A DNA stretch of 64,000 nt, taken from positions 222,417-286,416 of the forward strand of contig LGRX02030310.1 of assembly GCA_001247695.2 (NCBI GenBank), written 5' to 3'. The stretch is from Cymbomonas tetramitiformis (taxonomy: Eukaryota > Chlorophyta > Pyramimonadophyceae > Pyramimonadales > Pyramimonadaceae). Made by a program: the position numbers and the translations under genes. Positions 1-9,600 of the stretch are shown here, one piece after another; position 1 is the first letter of the stretch, and each line of letters opens with the position of its first letter. The notes under the pieces were generated by a model. That model was given only the letters and a program-made list of their open reading frames with translations, had not been told where the DNA came from and did not search any database.

Positions 1-168
1 TATCGAAGTGGCCCACGAGCGTGACGGTTCATTACTGCCGGCGTGGCACACCCTGGGATCCTGGTGCCATCACGTGTACGCGCGTCTGGACGGCGTTCCT
101 TGTCGGGGTAAGAACATACATAACGTTTTGAATGATATTGCAAACTCTTAAAACTGATTTCCCTACCG
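1..168. other. Intergenic, no gene seen
   Basis: No convincing coding sequence was seen. A short CTCTTA at 145-150 mirrors the TAAGAG at the start of the repeat at 169, so the edge of this stretch may be a remnant of a second repeat copy. Confidence 0.4.
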
Positions 169-391
169 TAAGAGTCAGTTTTCGTAAGGGGTCGGAGTTT
201 GTAGGTCTGTTTTGGCAGCGACAATTTGTAGGTTCCATTGTTGACACCTGATAATAATATTATAATTGATATAAAGAGTGTGGAGTTATCAAACGAGAAA
301 AACTGTCTGTGCCCTTATTTCTACACTATTAGTTTTCTACATATTAAGAAACGTCCACACCATTCTCACACGTACCGAAAATTGATTCTTA
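169..391 (+). repeat. MITE-like dispersed repeat, copy A (expanded)
   Basis: Begins with TAAGAGTCAGTTTTCGTAAG and ends near 391 with CGTACCGAAAATTGATTCTT, which is an imperfect inverted match of the start. The internal stretch (GGGGTCGGAGTTTGTAGGTC, then TTTTGGCAG, then AAAGAGTGTGGAG) is shared with the other copies. This copy is about 60 bases longer than the usual 150-170, with unrelated sequence after GTGTGGAG, so it probably carries an insertion or has diverged there. Confidence 0.7.
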
Positions 392-518
392 ATGTATAAC
401 CCATCTTGGTGTGACAATCAATTAATGTCCGTACTACGTTTTGGTAGTACGATCACCAAAACCCGACTCTCGAAAACTCATCGATGAGACGATCTTCGCG
501 AGAAAGGGTGAAAAAATA

Positions 519-560
519 CGCGCGCGCGCGAAGCCCCCCCCATGCTTCGCGCGCGCGAAG
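519..560. repeat. GC-rich hairpin repeat, copy 1
   Basis: Perfect 14-base inverted repeat: CGCGCGCGCGAAGC at 521-534 pairs with 544-557 around a loop of seven C plus AT. Four other copies occur in the window. The sequence just to the right (to about 607) is also similar to the flank of the copy at 1890, so this copy and that one bracket the methyltransferase gene. Confidence 0.85.
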
Positions 561-674
561 AAATCACAGGCTTCGCTCACCAGCCGTACATCACGGTATG
601 ATTCAGGTGCGCGTCCGAGACTGCGCAACGTGTTTTTTCATCGCCACCGCACGAAATGATTTTGACGCAACCAG

Positions 675-1844
675 ATGACGGACGAAACGAATTCGCAAAT
701 AAAGTATCTATCCCTTTTTTCTGGGATCGGAGGCTTCGAGCATGGTTTGTTGCGCGTGAAGCCGGAGGCGGTATGCATCGGCTTCAGTGAGATTGCGAAG
801 CGGGCTACCGCCGTGTACAAAAAACAATGGCCGCAGGCGCACGCGTACGGTGACGTATGCAACATCACGCGCTCGAGTGTCTTGCGGCGCTATTGCGAAC
901 GATGCGCCGAGAGCGACACGTCGGTATGTGAAACGCATGCCGACCCGTCAACGGCCGCCATCGACCTGTTGCTCGGAGGCAGCCCATGTCAAGACTTTTC
1001 ACCGGCGAGAACTGATGAGCGCAAAGGTTTCGAAGGGAAAAAAAGCTGCCTGATGATGGAATTTTTTAGATTGGTGAACGAGTTGCGGCCTAAGGTGTTT
1101 GTTCTGGAAAACATCGGCACCATGCTCGCGAAGGATGCGATACGAATCGACCGTCAACTCAAATGCGGACATGTCAGCGTGGACGCCTCGCGTTTCACCT
1201 CGCAGTCGAGAGTACGGCACTTTTGGACCAACGCGAGTGAACAAATACCTCCAGTCACACGGAAGGGTCCCGCTTTCCGCGAGATGTTGGACGCAAAGGT
1301 GGACGCGAAAGAAATCCTCAACACGTGCGAGCTGTCCAAACTGTATCATCGTTTGCACGTCAAAAAATACAACCGAACGCGTCACTGCAAAGGAGGAATA
1401 CTCCCACACGTGAAAACCGCAACAAATATTTTTACCGGTCTTTCATACTCGTTCAAAAAGAAAAGCGCCACTCTCATGCGGTCATCTTCGAATCGAACAA
1501 CCAACATGCTGGTCTACGACGACCGCTTATCGTACGACGAGATTCAGTTTTGTTCCGAAACAAATTGCCGTTTGCCCTGGCGTAGAATGTCTGTTGCGGA
1601 GTGCCATCGCTTGCAAGGTTTCTCAATATCCGAGACCGCTAGAACCGATGCGGAGGCTCTCGACGAAAATCTGAATAGGCGAGAAAGAGTCGCCATGCTA
1701 GGGGACGCTGTCTGCGTGGACGTCGCCGAGTACCTGTTTCGCTATATCTACGACAGTACCGCTCGAAATTCGGGGCAGCTAAGCGTATCGCGTATGTTCG
1801 CACGCACCCTGGAAAAACCACAGATATGCGATGCGCGCCAGTGA
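675..1844 (+). CDS. C5 DNA cytosine methyltransferase
   Basis: Predicted to transfer a methyl group from S-adenosylmethionine to C5 of cytosine in DNA. The 389-residue protein shows the family motifs in order: motif I LSLFSGIGGFE (12-22, cofactor binding), motif IV GGSPCQDFSP with catalytic Cys105, motif VI as LENI (144-147, usually ENV), motif VIII QSRVRHFW (177-184), motif IX RRMSVAECHRLQGF (303-316) and motif X GDAV (343-346). The QSRVRHFW and GGSPC spellings recall eukaryotic DNMT3-type enzymes more than typical bacterial ones, but this is an impression. Between motifs I and IV, Cys74, Cys77, Cys85 and His88 (CxxC-x7-CxxH) could bind zinc. The target-recognition region is short. The ATG at 675 is the natural start. 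GC hairpin repeats lie on both sides. Target sequence and biological role (self-marking or host DNA modification) cannot be read from the sequence. Confidence 0.93.
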   Translation: MTDETNSQIKYLSLFSGIGGFEHGLLRVKPEAVCIGFSEIAKRATAVYKKQWPQAHAYGDVCNITRSSVLRRYCERCAESDTSVCETHADPSTAAIDLLLGGSPCQDFSPARTDERKGFEGKKSCLMMEFFRLVNELRPKVFVLENIGTMLAKDAIRIDRQLKCGHVSVDASRFTSQSRVRHFWTNASEQIPPVTRKGPAFREMLDAKVDAKEILNTCELSKLYHRLHVKKYNRTRHCKGGILPHVKTATNIFTGLSYSFKKKSATLMRSSSNRTTNMLVYDDRLSYDEIQFCSETNCRLPWRRMSVAECHRLQGFSISETARTDAEALDENLNRRERVAMLGDAVCVDVAEYLFRYIYDSTARNSGQLSVSRMFARTLEKPQICDARQ

Positions 1845-1889
1845 GTATGTACGACCACATGAACATACGACTCGTGCTGCTTCAATTTC

Positions 1890-1938
1890 CCGCGCGCGCG
1901 CGAGACATACCCCCCCCCCATGCTTCGCGCGCGCGAAG
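1890..1938. repeat. GC-rich hairpin repeat, copy 2
   Basis: A CGCGCGCGCG arm at about 1891-1900, a loop with a run of ten C, then TGCTTCGCGCGCGCGAAG at 1921-1938. It lies 45 bases after the methyltransferase stop. It matches copy 1 in the same orientation, with an identical 24-base stretch from CATGCTTCGC through GAAGAAAT, and scattered further identity (CGCTCAC, ACATC, ATTCAGG) to about 1985. Confidence 0.8.
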
Positions 1939-2103
1939 AAATTTGAGATGGCCCGCTCACAACATTCGTGACATCGTATTCAGGAGTAACTTATGTGAAG
2001 TTCCATAAAAATCACGCATTGCAAACCCGAGATGGCAGCGTGGAACTATAAACCACAAGAAAATTGTAGATGGATATACCATCTGCTATTCCACATAGTA
2101 GCG

Positions 2104-2110
2104 TATAAAT
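2104..2110 (+). promoter_or_regulatory. Possible TATA box for the aminopeptidase gene
   Basis: TATAAAT lies 83 bases before an in-frame ATG at 2187 and 182 bases before the preferred ATG at 2286. A weaker AATATAAG near 2240 would suit the 2286 start. Which one is used cannot be settled by eye. Confidence 0.35.
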
Positions 2111-2285
2111 TTTAGAGCTTTTTTTGCGCTTAGAATATCGCCGTGCCTTGTTTCTGACATGCGTGTGCGTCAAAAGCTAAGTGTTTATGGGCGTAGAGCC
2201 ATGCGCGCCTCTTAGACTGTTGCTCATATTAACGCACACTCAATATAAGTATGTAGTAGATCCGGGCCCCACACGGACCATACAG

Positions 2286-3287
2286 ATGTCGCTGTTCCAA
2301 ACAAAGTCTTACGCGGATCGTGTGAAGGTCGCAAGCACAAGGTGCAGAAAAGGAAAACAGGACGCACACGACGTGTCTCACGTGGCGGATATTTCAGATT
2401 ACGACGGTGTCAAGGCCGCCTGTCGCATCTGCGTCCTCTGTATGCACGCGGCGAGCGACGCAATCGGCACCGGCTTCGCGAAAGATGGCTCCCACGTCGA
2501 AGAGGTGGTCGCGCGAGTGATGCTAAAAAACGGAGCTCACTCCGGATGCATGTGCGACACGGCCGACTTTAACGCATGCTGTTCCGTGTCCGTGAACGAA
2601 GTAGCGGCCCACGCCGCGCCAACCCGTAAAACCTTTGCACCCGGCGACGTCATAAAGGTCGACGTGGTGGTTCACATTGAGGAACACATGGGCGATATGG
2701 CTCGCACTTTCTTCTTCGATCCACCCACAATTGACACCAACATTTTTAGATTATACAATGTCAACCAGAAAGTGGTTCTGAGCACGATCCTCGAACTCAA
2801 CTCGCGTTTGTCAAAAGGTCCGGACACGTTGACGTACGTCGAAATCGGCGAAGTTCTGAATTCATTCGTCCGGATGCGTCGGACGGAATGCCGAGATTTT
2901 CGATGGACCGCCGTCAAAAATCTTTGCGGACATCGCATCGGCAAAAAGATGCACATCCGACCGTGGATATGCATGAGAGATGGACCAGCGACATCCGTGG
3001 ACACGGAGCCTGTAAGAGAATACGACACTTTTTGTATCGAACCTGTATGCTGCCTGGGAGACATCCCGTGCGCAACCGTGAATGAACGGCATGAAGTTGT
3101 CGCAGCCGACCTTTGCACACATTTTGAAGTGACGTGCGGCGTGAAGAGATCTCCAAACGGACGCTTACGAATCGCGTGTCTGACGTTCACGGATTTCGAT
3201 ATGAGCGAGTTCGAAAGCATTTCTGAATGCGTAAACAATGCCGGCATATCGCTCGGGATTGCGTCCGCCAAGAATCAACGATTCTGA
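2286..3287 (+). CDS. Methionine aminopeptidase (M24 family)
   Basis: Predicted cytosolic metalloprotease that removes the first methionine of new proteins. All five metal ligands of the pita-bread fold are visible, numbered from the ATG at 2286 (333 residues): Asp126 in KVDVVVH, Asp137 in MGDMARTFFF, His216 in CGHRIG, Glu252 in FCIEPV and Glu281 in HFEVT. The substrate-site His109 is present in SVNEVAAHA. His-x-Ile-Gly-x3-His spacing is closer to type 1 enzymes, but the protein has extra sequence between ligands and lacks the type 1 N-terminal zinc fingers. A short basic N-terminal stretch precedes the domain. The frame is open further upstream: another ATG at 2187 would add 33 residues that do not look like part of the domain. 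It sits in a same-strand group with the methyltransferase and an ERCC4 nuclease. EBP1-like non-catalytic relatives are less likely because every ligand is kept. Confidence 0.88.
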   Translation: MSLFQTKSYADRVKVASTRCRKGKQDAHDVSHVADISDYDGVKAACRICVLCMHAASDAIGTGFAKDGSHVEEVVARVMLKNGAHSGCMCDTADFNACCSVSVNEVAAHAAPTRKTFAPGDVIKVDVVVHIEEHMGDMARTFFFDPPTIDTNIFRLYNVNQKVVLSTILELNSRLSKGPDTLTYVEIGEVLNSFVRMRRTECRDFRWTAVKNLCGHRIGKKMHIRPWICMRDGPATSVDTEPVREYDTFCIEPVCCLGDIPCATVNERHEVVAADLCTHFEVTCGVKRSPNGRLRIACLTFTDFDMSEFESISECVNNAGISLGIASAKNQRF

Positions 3288-3459
3288 GCTAAGACCCAAC
3301 CGACTATCGTCAAGATTCGATTGAGACCGACATCGCCATAGGCGAATTCGCTGAGCACTCGCGGGCTAGGAGCCGAAACAAGAACGAATTACGTTTTTTT
3401 TCTACCGCTGCGCAGCACGTCAAACGAGAACCACTCGGCACAGCTTGCGAGCAACTACG

Positions 3460-4320
3460 ATGAGTCCCACGGTGTTGTTGGTCGTCGATTCTAGGGAGCC
3501 GCAATCCGTGAGGAATGCGCTCTCCGAAATTCAGGTACAGTACGAGCAAGCGTGCCTGGACGTCGGAGATTTTCACATTGTGAGAGACGGACGTTTATTG
3601 TTGACCTTGGAGCGCAAGACCTGGGGAGATCTGGAGAACGCGCGCGTGTCCGGGCGTTTCGATGATCAACTGATTCGCGCCTTGGCTAACGGCTGTGAAA
3701 AGGACGCCATGCACTTCGTGATACTGGAGGACGCACGCGTGCGTTCGAATGCGGAATTGAAAAAAGAACGTACATCAAACGCGGGATTGATGGCGTCTTC
3801 CGCCGTGAATCGGTGCATCTTACAGAGCGGAGTGGGCGTCTTTCGCACCGCCGACACGCGCGACACGGCTCAACTCTTGAGATGGATTATGAAGAAGTGC
3901 GAAGCGGAGAGTGTCTTGATCGATAATGTCGACGGAAATAAGTATGGAAAGCGTCTGCGCGACTGCACCAACAGTCCGTATTACGGCGGCGTGATACACG
4001 CAAAGAAATCAAAAAATCAGGATTCCCCCACCGCCTGTTGGGTGAATATGCTGACGGTCATACGCGGACTATCCGAAACTGCAGCGCGAAGTATCAGCGA
4101 TCAGTACGGCGATGCCGGCATGCTTTTTGAGGCGGCGAGGAGTCGGCAAAACAAGCTGGGTAAGGGAACCTTGGTAACGCACGCTTCCGATCTGCTCAGC
4201 CAGGTGGTCGTGAACAATTCCAAGCGTAAAGTGGGCCCTGCGGTGGCAAAGCGAGTGGCCGCCTGCTTGTTTTCTTCGACACAAGCTGCGGCCGACGCGA
4301 CCACTTCCGCGAGAAAATGA
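3460..4320 (+). CDS. ERCC4-family nuclease (Mus81/XPF-like) with HhH
   Basis: Predicted structure-specific DNA endonuclease for recombination, repair or resolving replication intermediates. In the 286-residue product the nuclease core shows VVDSRE (8-13), LDVGDF (33-38) and LERKTWGD (50-57), which fits the GDx(n)ERKx3D catalytic signature. A helix-hairpin-helix-like stretch (LTVIRGLSETAARSISDQYG) follows near residues 195-215, as in Mus81/XPF proteins. The frame is open upstream to a TTG, but the first ATG is at 3460. Viral relatives of this nuclease type usually work alone or as homodimers, and no partner subunit is seen nearby. It ends 42 bases before the next same-strand gene. Confidence 0.85.
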   Translation: MSPTVLLVVDSREPQSVRNALSEIQVQYEQACLDVGDFHIVRDGRLLLTLERKTWGDLENARVSGRFDDQLIRALANGCEKDAMHFVILEDARVRSNAELKKERTSNAGLMASSAVNRCILQSGVGVFRTADTRDTAQLLRWIMKKCEAESVLIDNVDGNKYGKRLRDCTNSPYYGGVIHAKKSKNQDSPTACWVNMLTVIRGLSETAARSISDQYGDAGMLFEAARSRQNKLGKGTLVTHASDLLSQVVVNNSKRKVGPAVAKRVAACLFSSTQAAADATTSARK

Positions 4321-4362
4321 CGCGCACCACCGAGAGCGCCTCGGTGCGGAGACAATAAATCG

Positions 4363-5574
4363 ATGACACGACCGACCGCAGCTAAGCCGTTGTACGCGCG
4401 TCGCTATGTATACATGATACGCTCCGAATATAATTTAAAGCTAATTTGCTGGACTTGTCAAATGAGAGAAGGGTCATATGGATTAAATTACGCCAACTGG
4501 AGGATCGCGTGCCCGGATACGCTAAAGCGCTCAAAGCGTCGGACGATTGCTTACCCGCATCATCTTCTCACGGTGGTCCTGGAAATATTGTCGGATTACG
4601 CAGTGAATCGAGTCACGCTCCTCAGCGACATCGATAAGAAAGTGTTGTCAATGGTCTGCAGATGGACCCGAGATTTGTGTTTCAAGTGGACGACGAAATC
4701 GTTTAGTGTAAAATATTTGTGCGGTTTGCTTCAAACCGAAACGTCCCAGGGCCATGCCAACGCGTTTGACACGCGGCTGCGTGTCGAGAAAGAGGTGAAA
4801 CGGGCCTTGCGCATGCAATGCCCCCTGTGCGTGCTGCACAGCGGGTTCCTGCTTTGCAACGTCGGGAGTGACGTGTGGGACTTTACGCCGAGGGCGACGT
4901 TACAAACGGTTCGTCTGGCCGCCTACACGGGGGACGTTGCCGCCTTCAAGAAAATAAGTGAATTCAAAGATTTCGACAAATCTCAACGATTGGACACAAC
5001 CTACTTCACTCGCGCCGTCCTTTCGGGGAACGTGTCGCTGACCGCGTACATGCAAAGTCATAATTGGAGATACAGCGAAGACGACGTCGCTTCCTGTGTG
5101 GTGACGTCCATTGAGATGATGCATTGGGTGTGCTCGCATATTCTCATGTCAGACGCGCACGCCTACGCTTGCGCCGCAAACTGCTACGCCTTCTTGGGAA
5201 ATCTGACCGCTTTGCAACACTTGCACGACACGGCGATGTATCGCGGAAAATCTCATCTGTTACTGCAAAATCCTTACGTGCGACTGGTACAACAGTGCGC
5301 CTACCAAAACCACCTGCACATTCTGAGATGGCTAGCGACGGAAACCGAATACGACATCGACAAAGACATCGTCATGTTTGAATCTTACCTGTCTTGCGTC
5401 AGGAGGGGCAACTTGGAGGTTGCAAAGCACCTTCACGAACACGCGCCAGGATTCTTGAGAGACTCGTCTCTCAACGCCAACAGATTGCTTTTGCACGCTC
5501 AGGATTGTGCCATGCGCGAGTGGCTCGCGCAGTTTAGAGGACAAATTGAGCGCAGCAACACATTTAACGCGTAA
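4363..5574 (+). CDS. F-box and ankyrin-like repeat protein
   Basis: 403 residues. An F-box-like segment spans about 66-110 (LLTVVLEILSDYAV, then LSDIDKKVLSMVCRWTRDLC). The rest is built of degenerate ankyrin-like units between about 180 and 395, recognisable from phrases such as TVRLAAYTGDVAAFKKI, RAVLSGNVSLTAYM, CAYQNHLHILRWL and CVRRGNLEVAKHLHEH. Such proteins in large DNA viruses are thought to plug into host SCF ubiquitin ligases through the F-box and choose targets with the repeats. Family recognition is fairly firm for the repeats and moderate for the F-box. The ATG at 4363 is first in frame; Met34 is an alternative. A MITE-like repeat begins a few bases after the stop. Confidence 0.75.
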   Translation: MTRPTAAKPLYARRYVYMIRSEYNLKLICWTCQMREGSYGLNYANWRIACPDTLKRSKRRTIAYPHHLLTVVLEILSDYAVNRVTLLSDIDKKVLSMVCRWTRDLCFKWTTKSFSVKYLCGLLQTETSQGHANAFDTRLRVEKEVKRALRMQCPLCVLHSGFLLCNVGSDVWDFTPRATLQTVRLAAYTGDVAAFKKISEFKDFDKSQRLDTTYFTRAVLSGNVSLTAYMQSHNWRYSEDDVASCVVTSIEMMHWVCSHILMSDAHAYACAANCYAFLGNLTALQHLHDTAMYRGKSHLLLQNPYVRLVQQCAYQNHLHILRWLATETEYDIDKDIVMFESYLSCVRRGNLEVAKHLHEHAPGFLRDSSLNANRLLLHAQDCAMREWLAQFRGQIERSNTFNA

Positions 5575-5577
5575 TTC

Positions 5578-5727
5578 CTCTTAGAGTTGATTTTTCGGTA
5601 GCCGTGGGAATTTTGTGAAAGTGATTTCGTCCACGTTCTTTACATCGATTATAACATCATTGAATGCATCTTTGTCACTGAACAATCTCTTATATAAAAA
5701 TCATAATACTTACAAGACTGACTCTTA
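5578..5727 (-). repeat. MITE-like dispersed repeat, copy G
   Basis: Reverse-oriented copy. It starts CTCTTAGAGTTGATTTTTCG and ends CTTACAAGACTGACTCTTA, with shared internal blocks GTGAAAGTGATTTCG and TTTACATCGATTATAACATC. The middle is shortened and diverged. It begins about four bases after the stop of the F-box/ankyrin gene. The rest of the interval to 5990 shows no gene. Confidence 0.7.
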
Positions 5728-5990
5728 AATGAAGTGACTGTCTAAGCTGTAACACAACCTTATTCTTATCGTGCTTGCATAGAGATACTCCATGTTACAT
5801 GTAGCAATTAGGCCTATTGTGTCACCAGGATGTGCCATCTACGTTTGCGCTACCGAAGAAGCAGTGGAAGGGATAAAGAAAGCTTGAAGTGTGACAGCTC
5901 CGCTCTGCCTCTTTGATCGAACGCTGGTCGCATTCTTTATAGTCGTGCACGAGCTGTAACGATGTTCGGTGTCAACGCCCGAAAGCTCCT

Positions 5991-6443
5991 TTAAGCCAGA
6001 TTCAACTTCGTTTGCGATGATTGCAATTTCTTTCTGTTCATCGAAACGGTCTTAGGTGCCACGAGCTTCGGCGTGTTGAACTCGCCGAACTCGCGGAAAG
6101 CGGAGGTCGCGTTCAGCGATCTTTCAACGCTGGGACAGACGCAGCAACAGAGAACACAGCAAAGACTGTGGCACACGCCCTCGCCTTGTCGCCTTTCTCC
6201 CAGCGACGTCACGCCGGGACCGAGCGCACGCCTTCGCATGTTGTACAGCAATAGGGTGTACATGGGACAGATCAAGCAGGTCGATTGCGCTATAAGGTAG
6301 CTTGTGATCAGGGTGGTCTCGTCGCCGGATAGATTACGCATGACGACAGCGTACCCCAACGACGGAAAGCAACAGGCTATACACCTGTTTTCAGATTTGG
6401 TCGTGCCAGAAAAAAAGGGTTGCGCCTCGTAAGCCGACGCCAT
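5991..6443 (-). CDS. Small Cys-rich protein, PLAC8-like
   Basis: 150 residues starting at a clean ATG. A hydrophobic, Cys-containing first half (RCIACCFPSLGYAVVMR, then TSYLIAQSTCLICPMYTLLL) is followed after a basic linker by CHSLCCVLCCCVCPSVE. This arrangement resembles PLAC8/Cys-rich domain proteins, which are small membrane-associated proteins with two Cys clusters. The similarity is by pattern only. A TATAAATA box on the same strand lies 115 bases upstream. It lies just past the 3' end of the giant genes and is read in the same direction. Confidence 0.5.
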   Translation of the reverse strand: MASAYEAQPFFSGTTKSENRCIACCFPSLGYAVVMRNLSGDETTLITSYLIAQSTCLICPMYTLLLYNMRRRALGPGVTSLGERRQGEGVCHSLCCVLCCCVCPSVERSLNATSAFREFGEFNTPKLVAPKTVSMNRKKLQSSQTKLNLA

Positions 6444-6557
6444 ATATCAGACTCGGTCATGAAAGGCTCTGATCATGCCCATGTGGTAGCGCAGCACACT
6501 TTTGCTCGACGAAGACGCGTCGTGGAAGCATGCGCTTCAAACTCGCGTACGTGCGCG

Positions 6558-6565
6558 TATTTATA
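6558..6565 (-). promoter_or_regulatory. TATA box for the PLAC8-like gene
   Basis: TATAAATA read on the minus strand in the 166-base gap between the PLAC8-like ATG and the giant gene's stop. The same octamer precedes several other genes here. Confidence 0.6.
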
Positions 6566-6609
6566 CAGCGGCCGCCTCTTTACGATAAAATATCGATGTA
6601 GCGAAATCA

Positions 6610-9600
6610 TCACAACGCGTGTTCTTTGTTATGATTCTTAATGGCTACCATGCTCGTCAAAACGTATAACTTGATGTTGAGATACGCCACGACGTACTGC
6701 ACGTAAGTTCGTAAAGTCAAAAAAACCGCAAACATTTGAATAGAGGTACCGAGGAGCAAGGTGATCAGAATGGTCACGATGGCCACGGCGGTGATGGTGA
6801 AGGCAAATGCCGGTACGAAGTTCAGCATTGTACGAAGTTGACAGGCGTCGTACACCTTAACCAAGCTGTCGACGTTGTCGTATCCGTACTGCAAGGCGGT
6901 GTGCATGGAGTCGTACTCCTTGTAATAGCGAGCGTATTGGTCGAACAAGGTGCAGACCCACGCGGTGCCGCGACTGTCGCACAACGAATCTAAAGACTCC
7001 GGGCCGTGTCGCCTCCAAAGGTAAAATACGTTGCGGTAACCGTCCGAGAATCCGAAGGGTGCGCTGGAGCAATCCACGTTATCGTATAATCGGTTGTTTT
7101 CCGAGTTCCTTTTTGCCCATGTTACTGGCCAGTTGATGTGGCGCGGAAGAAAGTAAGTCTGCACGTCGTTGGCGACGTCGTCGAAGAGACACGTGGGCAG
7201 CATCGGGTAGCAGCCGATCTCCCACTGGTAGGATTTTACCAGCGACATATGGAAAGCGACGAGCATCGACACGCTTCCGATCATGTACATCTCCACATTT
7301 TGCATTCCGAAAAGGTACTTCAGTATTAACACGATCATAACGGAAATGATGAAATTGGACACGAAGACGCATGTGACTGGCCACCGATTGTCTCTGTGAG
7401 CGCACGTGATGACGCTAGTGTCCTTGCAGGATCTCTCGGTGTTCGAGACTAATTGAGTGCTTATCTCGAATTCCTCCTGCTTTGAGGTCAAATTGGCTAC
7501 CGTAGTTAGCAGCTGCGACGGCAGTGGGACGCAGGGCAGATCGTCCGCGTCGGTCATGGTGGACCTGCAATCCCACCAGCCTCCGATGTCGTACACAAAC
7601 TCGGGTGGATCCTGCATGTTCTTTTGCGTGAAATAACTTCGCTTGGGCGCGATGCACGCTTCGTTTTCCAAGCACGCGTCCAGCTCGTCATCCGAATATT
7701 CGGAGCACACGCAGTAGTACAGCTGTCGCCGAACCGTGCTGTTGTCAAAGAAGTTATCCTCGTGCATGTCCAAACGCACGATCACACTTCTGTTGATATA
7801 CGCTTCGGCCTGCGCCGCGTTCACCTCCGCCCGCAGGACCTGCGGATCATACATCAGCCTGTGCAGCGGATTGGGGTAGTCGACATGCATTCGTAGCAGT
7901 CCGTACGCTCGCTCCTTGGGACGATCAAACCTGAACGACGTCTTCGTGAAAGGCACCTTGAACCATCCGTACGCCGTCTGGTTCGGTCCGTAACCCATGT
8001 CTTTCCACATGAGCGCGTGGTTAGGCCCGAAAGTCGTGGATTTGCTGTTCTCGTCTATGCACCATCGCATCACGTCCGTCGTAACGGTCTCGAGCTCCGC
8101 GGATCGAATTTCGCACATTCCCATGAACAAGTGCGCGGGCATCATCCCGATGCGTCCATAGAAGTCCGCGTTCCACCATGACGCGTTTTGCTCCTGTTTG
8201 TGATACGTGTAAAAATCGACGTCGCGATACTCGCGCATCTGCTTCAGAATTAGGACGGACAAGTCGTCGCTCTGCGTAAAATTGTACTCCTCCCAACGTT
8301 CGTACCACGATCGAAAGTACGCGACCTCGTGGTCGTCTTGTCGCCACGTCGTCGGCTTGGAGGGCCAATTGCCGAGCGGCCAACGGAATCCCGAGAGGTC
8401 GTACCGAACGCTCCCTCGCGGCAGGGATTCGGATTTCACGGGATCGTCGGGGTACAGCAAGCCCTCGTAATTCGGATCGTAAAAAGAAATGTTGTTGATC
8501 ACCTCGATGCTGACGTTCTCGTTGATCGTGGAGGATATGCTCCACATGTCGTTCACGACCGTTTGCGTGACGTCCTCGTCGAAATCGAAAGCCACATTCG
8601 CCCAAGCGCACACCACCTCCACGACGCACACAAAGAAGGTGGTAGTCGTGATGTGATTACAGGCGTCGATCTTGTCGGTTTCGGAGAGACCAGTGCGAGT
8701 CACGTCGTTCGCCCTCGCGTGCGCGGCGCTCGGCCAGCTGATCACGTCGTTTATCTGCAGCAGGTAGTGATCGTAGATGATCGTGAATACGCCTCTCGAA
8801 TCCTCCTGCCGCTGCTGGTTGTAAAGTGAATTTTTACAGATCGAGTCGGATTCGACCATTTTCATCGCATCCAAAAAAGCGCATACGCTACTCTGCATAG
8901 TGTGATTCACCTCTTCGAGCGTGGCCGCGTCGAATCCGTAATACTGAGCCCCAAAATCCGAGGTTTCCTCAATCACGGACACGATGTTTTGGTACACGTC
9001 GCAGTACTCGGTTCGCGAGTTCGACACTTCTGCGGTGTCGTCGTCGGTTTGCAACAGTTTGCGCAACAAACCGCTCTGCCGATTACTGTCGTTGGCGGGC
9101 GCGCTTTCCCAGAACGAAGAGTTTAGGTGCCACTTGTGTTCGTACTGCAACCGATAGAAACGTTTCACCTTCTTGAAAAACGTTTTCCCGTGTACGGGAT
9201 CCGACGCGAGAGCGTGCGTCCGTTTTATATTTCCTGCCGCGTGCCATACGCTGCTCATCGCGGGTGTGAATACCTGCGTGACGTTTTTTATGTGATGAAA
9301 AAGATCTTTCTTGGCCACGTGCCGCAAGATCCGCCCGGAGGTCAGGTACATACGATGGCAGCGATCTTTCATACTGTTCACGATGTCCGTTTCGTTCGTT
9401 ACGACTGTGACGACCTTGTTCGTCTGGACCTTGGAGTAGAGCGCGGCGGTTACGTTTTGCATCGCCTCCCGGACCGCGCGGTATACCGGAGCAAACAAAT
9501 CGCTCAGCTTTTCGTGAAGCGTCAAATACAACACCGGGTCCACACCGTGCTTTTCAAACGCACTCACGATGCGCGTCGTGTTCATCTGCGTATCGTTGTG

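Noticed and set aside
519..1938. Repeated hairpins considered as a CRISPR array
   Set aside because: Copies are far apart with genes between them and no regular spacers; the organism appears eukaryote-associated.
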